Positions 6,639-10,920 of a stretch of DNA of 10,920 bases are shown piece by piece. The DNA lies in assembly GCA_041498155.1 (NCBI GenBank), contig JBGQHV010000114.1, positions 1 to 10,920 of the forward strand. The letters run 5' to 3'. The notes beneath the pieces are model-generated. The model worked only from the letters and a program-made list of their open reading frames with translations. It had not been told where the DNA came from and made no database searches. Source of the DNA: DASTHG01 sp041498155. Its GTDB lineage: Bacteria; Gemmatimonadota; Gemmatimonadetes; Gemmatimonadales; GWC2-71-9. Position numbers and translations under genes: made by a program. Every line of letters starts with the position of its first letter. Within the stretch, counting starts at the first letter, position 1.

Positions 6639-7577
6639 TCAGAGCGCCGCTAGTTCCGCTCCACAACTCTCGCAGTACCACTCCGTCGGCAAATTCATCG
6701 TGCCGCACTCACGGCATTTCAGCGTGCGCACCGGCTCCGCATCCTCGCTGGCGGGCGCCGCGGCCGGCCCGGGATTGGCGGCCGGGGACTGCGCCGGACG
6801 GCTCGCGGCGGGCTCGGACGGCTGGAACTGGGCGCCGCTGCGCCGCCCAAGGGTGGGGGTCGTGCCGGGCGCCGGCGTGGCGATGCCCCGCTTCTCGTCT
6901 TCGGTGACCGACTTGAGAAACGCCAGCTCGTCGATCATGGTCGGCTTCTCGGCCGGCTTGGCCTGGTCCGCATTGGACCTGGGCGGTGCGGGCGGCGCCG
7001 GCGGGGGCGCAGTCGGCCGCGGCGGCGATCCGACCCGCGGCATCGTTCCCGTCACCGCTGGGGCGGCGATCGTCATCGGGGGCGCCGCGGGCGCCGGGGC
7101 CGGCGGTGGGGGTGGCGCGGGCGCCGGCGCGACGTTCGGTCGCGCGCGCACCAGCGACTCCAGCTCCTCGAGCTGCCCGATGTCTTCGTCCACCGAGCCC
7201 AGCTCTTCGCGCACCGAGACGAGCTCCGCCAGCGACTCCTTGTGCACCTGCGTCCACTGCGACTCGTCGTACTCACCGACCGCATGGCGCAATTCCGCTT
7301 CCGCCAATCGCTCGGCGGCCTGCGTCTCCTTCGCCTGCAGCTCGCGCCGCAGCTCCTTGCGCTGGGCCGCCATCAACCGCGCCGCCTCCGCGTGCACCTT
7401 CAGCTCTTCGGTGACCGCGTTGAGGCGTGCTTCGTAGTCGGAGCGCACCCGGCTGCGCACGGTGGAGGGCGCAGCACCACCCGCGGCGTCGATCCGTGCG
7501 ATCCACGCCTCGTACTGGCGCCGCTCCTCCAGCAACCGCTGGATCGCCGCCGTGCTCTTGCTCGGTGCTTTCGCCAT
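6639..7577 (-). CDS. Coiled-coil, proline-rich linker and C-terminal zinc-ribbon protein, unknown function
   Basis: The product has 312 residues; I do not recognise a characterised family. From N to C: residues 1-145 are charged heptad-like helix (LLEERRQYEAWIARIDAAGG, then long K/E/R/A stretches to QLEELESLVRARP), a likely coiled coil. Residues 148-210 are a Pro/Ala linker with runs of five prolines or so, surely disordered. Residues 212-232 are a short island of ordered-looking sequence, TMIDELAFLKSVTEDEKRG, in an otherwise disordered region. A second linker runs to 284. A four-cysteine zinc ribbon closes the protein, Cys288-x2-Cys291-x10-Cys302-x2-Cys305 (LKCRECGTMNLPTEWYCESC). No signal peptide or membrane helix is seen. 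ATG 7577 has GGGAG four bases upstream and lies 11 bases after the aldolase stop, so it is probably the last gene of the pyr operon. A scaffold or adaptor role is plausible but unsupported. Confidence 0.85.
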   Translation of the reverse strand: MAKAPSKSTAAIQRLLEERRQYEAWIARIDAAGGAAPSTVRSRVRSDYEARLNAVTEELKVHAEAARLMAAQRKELRRELQAKETQAAERLAEAELRHAVGEYDESQWTQVHKESLAELVSVREELGSVDEDIGQLEELESLVRARPNVAPAPAPPPPPAPAPAAPPMTIAAPAVTGTMPRVGSPPRPTAPPPAPPAPPRSNADQAKPAEKPTMIDELAFLKSVTEDEKRGIATPAPGTTPTLGRRSGAQFQPSEPAASRPAQSPAANPGPAAAPASEDAEPVRTLKCRECGTMNLPTEWYCESCGAELAAL

Positions 7578-7588
7578 CCCGCTCCCGT

Positions 7589-8221
7589 TTACGAACGCGC
7601 GCGCAACGCTACGAGCTGCGCCACCGCGTCTGGGTTCAGCTCGGTTACCCGGCCCAACTGACGCGCCCCCAGCAAGATACGCGCCGCGTGCTCCAACGTC
7701 TCCATGCGGACCCAGGCTTCCTCGAGCGTCCGGCCCACCGTTACCGCGCCGTGATTGGCGAGCAGCAGCGCCGCGTGGCCCTCGAGGTAGGGCTCGATCC
7801 GATCGCCCAGCTCCGGAGTTCCCGGCATCCCGAACGGCACCAGGGGTACCGGACCGACTAGGAAAATAAGCTCGGGGAGTGCAAAAGAAGCCAATGGCTC
7901 GCCCGCCAGGGCGAAGGCGGTGGCGGCCGGCGGATGCGCGTGGACCACCGCGCCGACGTCGCTCCGGCGCCGCAGGATCCTCAAATGTAAGTCCAACTCG
8001 CTGGTGGGGTTGCGACGACCCCGCCGACGCCGACCGCTCCAATCTACTTCCACCATGTCGAGGGCGGCGAGCCGGTATTTCAGTACGCCAGTGGGGGTCA
8101 CGAGGATGCGGTCGACGCCGGCTCGCGCCGAGATGTTGCCGTCCCGGCCCGCGATGAGGCCGGTCTGCGCCAGGCGACGGCAGCACGCCGCCATCTCCGC
8201 GGCCAGCCCGCGCCGCGTCAC
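7589..8221 (-). CDS. Class II aldolase/adducin-family protein (FucA- or MtnB-like)
   Basis: The product has 210 residues, the usual length for a zinc-dependent class II aldolase of the L-fuculose/L-ribulose-phosphate or methylthioribulose-phosphate dehydratase type. Visible motifs are GRDGNISAR (25-33), TPTGV (42-46), NPTSELDLHLRI (71-82), the zinc site VVHAHPPAATAFA (His94, His96), LPELI with Glu117 as probable catalytic acid, and LLANHGAVTVG with the third zinc ligand His157. All key residues are present, so it should be active, but the substrate cannot be read from sequence. The start is GTG at 8221, overlapping the pyrC stop (GTGA). The longer upstream frame is only a shadow of pyrC. Its place in a pyrimidine operon has no obvious metabolic reason. 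It may simply be co-transcribed, or act on a phosphosugar linked to nucleotide salvage. Confidence 0.9.
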   Translation of the reverse strand: MTRRGLAAEMAACCRRLAQTGLIAGRDGNISARAGVDRILVTPTGVLKYRLAALDMVEVDWSGRRRRGRRNPTSELDLHLRILRRRSDVGAVVHAHPPAATAFALAGEPLASFALPELIFLVGPVPLVPFGMPGTPELGDRIEPYLEGHAALLLANHGAVTVGRTLEEAWVRMETLEHAARILLGARQLGRVTELNPDAVAQLVALRARS

Positions 8222-9519
8222 CGTGGCGTCCCGCTCGTGGGCTCGTGTACCACGCGGCCGGCGACCAGCGTCAGCAGCGCGCGGCCCACCAGCTCTCGGC
8301 CGGCGAACGGTGTGTTGCGACTCTTCGAATGGAAATCCGCCGGTCGCACCGTCCACGGGGCCGTGACGTCGAGCACGCACACATCCGCCGCCACGCCGGG
8401 CGCGAGCGACCCCCCGGGAAGGTGAAACAGCGCGGCCGGCGCGGTGCTCATGCGCGCCAGCAGCGCGGGGAGCGCGAGGATCCCGCTGCGCACCAGCTCC
8501 GTGTACGCGACGCCGAATGCCGTCTCCAGGCCGACGATGCCGAACGGCGCGTCGTCGAACGCCGCCTCCTTCTCGTCGTAGGCGTGCGGCGCGTGGTCCG
8601 ACGCGACGCAATCGATCACGCCGTCCCGCAGCGCCAGGCGTAGCGCTTCAACGTCCGCCGACTCGCGTAGCGGCGGGTTCATCTTGGCCTGCGTGTCATA
8701 GTGCTCGCAGGCGGCATCGGTGAGCGTGAGATGGTGCGGCGTCACCTCGGCGGTCACCGCGAGGCCGCGCTCTTTGGCGCGGCGGATCAGGTCGACCGAC
8801 CCGCGCGTGGACATGTGACACAGGTGGACGTGACCGCCCGTGAGCTCGGCCAGCAGGATGTCGCGGGCCACCATGATCTCTTCGGCGGCCGCGGGAATCC
8901 CTTTCAAGCCGAGCCGCGCCGACACGAGCCCCTCGTGCATGGCGCCCCCCGTGGCGAGCGTGGGCTCTTCGCAATGATCCGCGACCGGGATGCCAAACGT
9001 CCGGGCGTACTCGAGCGCGGTCCGCATCAGGTGTCCCGAGACCACGGGCCGGCCGTCGTCCGAAACCGCCACCGCCCCGGCGCCCACCATCTCGCCGAAC
9101 TCGGCCAGCTGCTCGCCCCGCTGTCCCACCGAGACGGCGCCGATCGGATAGACGCGGGCCAGCCCGGCGCGCACCGACTGGCGCAGGATGAACCCGACCG
9201 CCGCCTGATTATCGGTCACGGGATCGGTATTGGGCATCGCGCAGACGGCGGTGAACCCGCCCGCCACGGCCGCCCGCGCTCCGCTCGCCACCGTTTCCTC
9301 GTCCTCGTTGCCGGGCTCCCGCAGATGGACGTGCACGTCCACCAGCCCGGGTGCGATGATCGCTCCCGCGACGTCGCGCACGTCCGCGCCGTCGGGCGCG
9401 CCGAGTCCCGGTCCGACCGCGGCGATCTTGCCGTCCTGGATGAGCACGTCGCCCACCTGGTCGGTGCCGCGCGCCGGATCGATCACCCGCCCTTGGCGCA
9501 GCAGCACGGGGCGCGTCAT
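8218..9519 (-). CDS. pyrC: Dihydroorotase, class I
   Basis: This 433-residue enzyme cyclises N-carbamoyl-L-aspartate to L-dihydroorotate, the third step of de novo UMP synthesis. It has the amidohydrolase layout with the metal motif DVHVHLREPG (His63, His65). Further ligands are at SDDG (153-156), DHCEEP (His182), HLCHMSTRG (His235) and ASDHAPH with Asp308. MPNTDPVTDN (95-104) is also typical. The complete metal site and the 430-residue length mark an active class I enzyme rather than the inactive pyrC-like subunit seen with some aspartate carbamoyltransferases. I chose ATG 9519, which overlaps the pyrB stop (ATGA) and has a GGGGGAG four bases upstream. The coupling to pyrB fits enzymes that act in sequence, and the two may form a complex as in some bacteria, but that is inferred. 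Confidence 0.96.
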   Translation of the reverse strand: MTRPVLLRQGRVIDPARGTDQVGDVLIQDGKIAAVGPGLGAPDGADVRDVAGAIIAPGLVDVHVHLREPGNEDEETVASGARAAVAGGFTAVCAMPNTDPVTDNQAAVGFILRQSVRAGLARVYPIGAVSVGQRGEQLAEFGEMVGAGAVAVSDDGRPVVSGHLMRTALEYARTFGIPVADHCEEPTLATGGAMHEGLVSARLGLKGIPAAAEEIMVARDILLAELTGGHVHLCHMSTRGSVDLIRRAKERGLAVTAEVTPHHLTLTDAACEHYDTQAKMNPPLRESADVEALRLALRDGVIDCVASDHAPHAYDEKEAAFDDAPFGIVGLETAFGVAYTELVRSGILALPALLARMSTAPAALFHLPGGSLAPGVAADVCVLDVTAPWTVRPADFHSKSRNTPFAGRELVGRALLTLVAGRVVHEPTSGTPR

Positions 9520-10493
9520 TCGGCTCCCCCGCCCGTCATCCCGGTCCCCTTCGCCGCATCGGCGAGCTCCGGACGTCCGCCCGCCAGGAGATAGAGCACC
9601 GCCATGCGGACCGCCACGCCGTTGGTCACCTGGTTGAGGATCACGCTGTGCGGACCGTCGGCCACGCGCGAATCGATCTCGACGCCGCGATTCATCGGGC
9701 CGGGGTGCATGATGGTGAGCCGGCGCGGCGCGCGCGCCAGTCGCTCGGCGGTCACCCCGAAGACGCGATAGTACTCCCGCAGGCTCGGGATGAATCCCTT
9801 CTCCATGCGCTCGAGCTGGAGCCGCAGCACGTTCAGGACGTCGGCCCACTCGATCGCCTCTTCGATGCGCCCGAACACCCGCACGCCGAGTGATTCGATG
9901 CCGCGCGGCAACAGCGTGCGCGGCCCGCACACCGCCACCTCGGCGCCGAGCTTGGTGAGCCCCCACAGATTGGAGCGCGCGACGCGCGAGTGCAGGATGT
10001 CGCCCACCAGGCAGACCTTCACGCCCTCGATGCGGCCCAGCGTGTCGCGGATCGTGAGCATGTCGAGCAGCCCCTGCGTGGGGTGCTCGTGCTTGCCGTC
10101 GCCGGCGTTGATCACGTTGGAGCGGATGCGCTCTCCCAGAAACTGGGCCGCGCCGGAGGCGCCGTGGCGGATCACGACCATATCGATCCGCATCGCCTCG
10201 AGATTCTTCGCCGTGTCCACCAGCGTCTCGCCCTTCGACACCGAGGAGCCCGACGCGGCGACGTTCACCGTGTCGGCCGACAGCCGCTTTTCGGCGAATT
10301 CGAACGAGATGCGGGTGCGGGTAGAGGCTTCGAAGAAGAGATTGACGATCGTCTTGCCGCGCAGCGCGGGGACCTTCTTGATGGGCCGCTCCGACACCTC
10401 TTTGAACGGCTCGGCGGTGTCGAGAATCAGACGGATCTGCTCGGGACTCAAGTGCTCGAGCCCGACCAGGTCCTTACCCAGCCCCGGCGTCAT
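9516..10493 (-). CDS. pyrB: Aspartate carbamoyltransferase catalytic subunit
   Basis: This 325-residue enzyme condenses carbamoyl phosphate and aspartate to carbamoyl aspartate, the committed step of pyrimidine synthesis. The carbamoyl-phosphate site is FFEASTRTRISFE, with STRTR at 57-61. The SSVSKGETLVDT loop (83-94) holds the active-site lysine borrowed by the neighbouring subunit. HEHPTQGLLD (135-144) is also present, and near the C-terminus LTIMHPGPMNRGVEID gives the aspartate-site HPGPMNRG. The length is standard. No pyrI regulatory subunit lies next to it, so control is probably through PyrR rather than allosteric PyrI. That is an inference limited to this window. The ATG at 10493 overlaps the pyrR stop (ATGA). 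Confidence 0.97.
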   Translation of the reverse strand: MTPGLGKDLVGLEHLSPEQIRLILDTAEPFKEVSERPIKKVPALRGKTIVNLFFEASTRTRISFEFAEKRLSADTVNVAASGSSVSKGETLVDTAKNLEAMRIDMVVIRHGASGAAQFLGERIRSNVINAGDGKHEHPTQGLLDMLTIRDTLGRIEGVKVCLVGDILHSRVARSNLWGLTKLGAEVAVCGPRTLLPRGIESLGVRVFGRIEEAIEWADVLNVLRLQLERMEKGFIPSLREYYRVFGVTAERLARAPRRLTIMHPGPMNRGVEIDSRVADGPHSVILNQVTNGVAVRMAVLYLLAGGRPELADAAKGTGMTGGGAE

Positions 10494-10920
10494 GCGGTCG
10501 TCACCACGACCACCTCGTCTGCGCCGTCCAATTCATCGATCCGCACGTCCACGCGCTCGCCCGGCCCCACCTTGGCCACCTTCCCCACGATGTCCGCCTG
10601 GATCGGCAGCTCCCGCCCGCCGCGATCCACCAGCACGCACAGCGAGATGCGCCGGGGGCGGCCGAAGTCGGCGAGCTCGTCCAGCGCCGCCCGCACGGTC
10701 CGCCCCGTGTACAGGACGTCGTCCACGATCACGACGTGCGCCCCCGTGAGATCCCCCGGCAGGCGGGTCTCGCCGATGACGGGCTTCGGTCCGACCAGCT
10801 CCAGGTCGTCGCGGTACAGGGTGATGTCGATCGCGCCGCGGGGAACGCGCACGCCTTCCTCTTTCTCGATGATGCGGGCGAGCCGTTCGCCGAGCTCGAC
10901 GCCGCGGCGCTGGATCCCGA
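10490..10920 (-). CDS. pyrR: PyrR bifunctional regulator/uracil phosphoribosyltransferase, N-terminus beyond the window
   Basis: This is the C-terminal 143 or so residues of PyrR, a UMP-responsive regulator of pyr mRNA with uracil phosphoribosyltransferase activity. The phosphoribosyl-pyrophosphate loop is VVIVDDVLYTGRTVRAALD. Other PyrR landmarks are GAIDITLYRDDL, LVDRGGRELPIQADIVGK, and upstream in the same frame GIQRRGVELGERLARII, which corresponds to the usual GI.RRG..LA.R segment. The frame stays open to base 10920, so the GTG at 10852 is internal and not the start. About 35-40 residues and the promoter are missing. The stop overlaps the pyrB start. In Firmicutes PyrR works by attenuation at leader RNA sites. 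Those sites would lie to the right of this window, so the mode of control here cannot be judged. Confidence 0.95.
   Translation of the reverse strand, partial: GIQRRGVELGERLARIIEKEEGVRVPRGAIDITLYRDDLELVGPKPVIGETRLPGDLTGAHVVIVDDVLYTGRTVRAALDELADFGRPRRISLCVLVDRGGRELPIQADIVGKVAKVGPGERVDVRIDELDGADEVVVVTTA

Noticed and set aside
6602..6660. Possible terminator between rpsT and the zinc-ribbon gene (CGGCG at 6622-6626 with CGCCG at 6645-6649, and a short T run)
   Set aside because: The stem is only five base pairs with an 18-base loop, the second arm lies inside the opposing gene, and no T-tract follows it. The gap is 37 bases and holds nothing else I can name.
6980..7140. Repetitive-looking GC-rich tract that could be taken for a DNA repeat or CRISPR-like array
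   Set aside because: It is the coding sequence of the Pro/Ala linker of the zinc-ribbon protein. The periodicity is codon-level (CCG, GCG, GCC) and there are no regular repeat-spacer units.
7589..8611. A 340-codon version of the aldolase gene starting inside pyrC
   Set aside because: The extra 130 residues are Arg/Gly-rich shadow of pyrC. The GTG at 8221 overlapping the pyrC stop gives the family's normal length and N-terminus.
10490..10852. A short pyrR starting at GTG 10852
   Set aside because: The same frame continues to the window edge with PyrR-like residues (GIQRRGVELGERLARII), so the gene is merely cut by the window.

Overview
This is a very GC-rich, densely packed chromosomal window. 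Twelve protein genes run from edge to edge: eleven on the minus strand and one (rpsT) on the plus strand. The gene set is housekeeping plus a few poorly characterised genes. GC richness, several GTG starts, and lone zinc-ribbon and HEAT-repeat proteins mixed with core genes would fit Gemmatimonadota or a similar environmental phylum. That placement is an impression from style, not from a marker gene. There are no mobile elements, CRISPR arrays, tRNAs, rRNAs or phage genes.

The right part (10920 down to 6639, minus strand) is a pyrimidine operon entered mid-gene: pyrR (N-terminus cut by the window edge), pyrB (aspartate carbamoyltransferase) and pyrC (class I dihydroorotase with all metal ligands). 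A small class II aldolase and a coiled-coil/proline-rich/zinc-ribbon protein follow. The first four genes are joined by 4-base stop/start overlaps (ATGA or GTGA), and the fifth follows after 11 bases. PyrB and PyrC catalyse consecutive steps of de novo UMP synthesis. The roles of the last two genes are not apparent from the sequence.

The middle (6602 to about 6350) is the only regulatory crossroads. rpsT (ribosomal protein bS20) faces the end of the pyr operon tail to tail and is divergent from the left-hand operon. Two TTGACC -35-like boxes lie back to back between rpsT and the M50 protease gene, forming the inverted repeat GGTCAA-N12-TTGACC.

The left part (about 6278 down to 1, minus strand) is a seven-gene, probably single transcription unit: an integral-membrane M50 (site-2 type) metalloprotease, scpA and scpB (condensin partners of SMC), an RsuA/RluB-type pseudouridine synthase, an unrecognised 550-residue Rossmann-fold protein, a HEAT-repeat protein, and a MoxR-type AAA+ ATPase that runs off the left edge. 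Nearly all junctions overlap or almost touch, so translation is probably coupled. scpA-scpB-pseudouridine synthase is a widespread bacterial neighbourhood joining chromosome segregation to ribosome maturation.

I see no convincing evidence of a wholly new multi-gene system. The points most worth a second look are the unrecognised Rossmann protein, the HEAT protein coupled to MoxR, the zinc-ribbon protein at the end of the pyr operon, and the M50 gene's start, where the only upstream start codon lies inside a candidate promoter.
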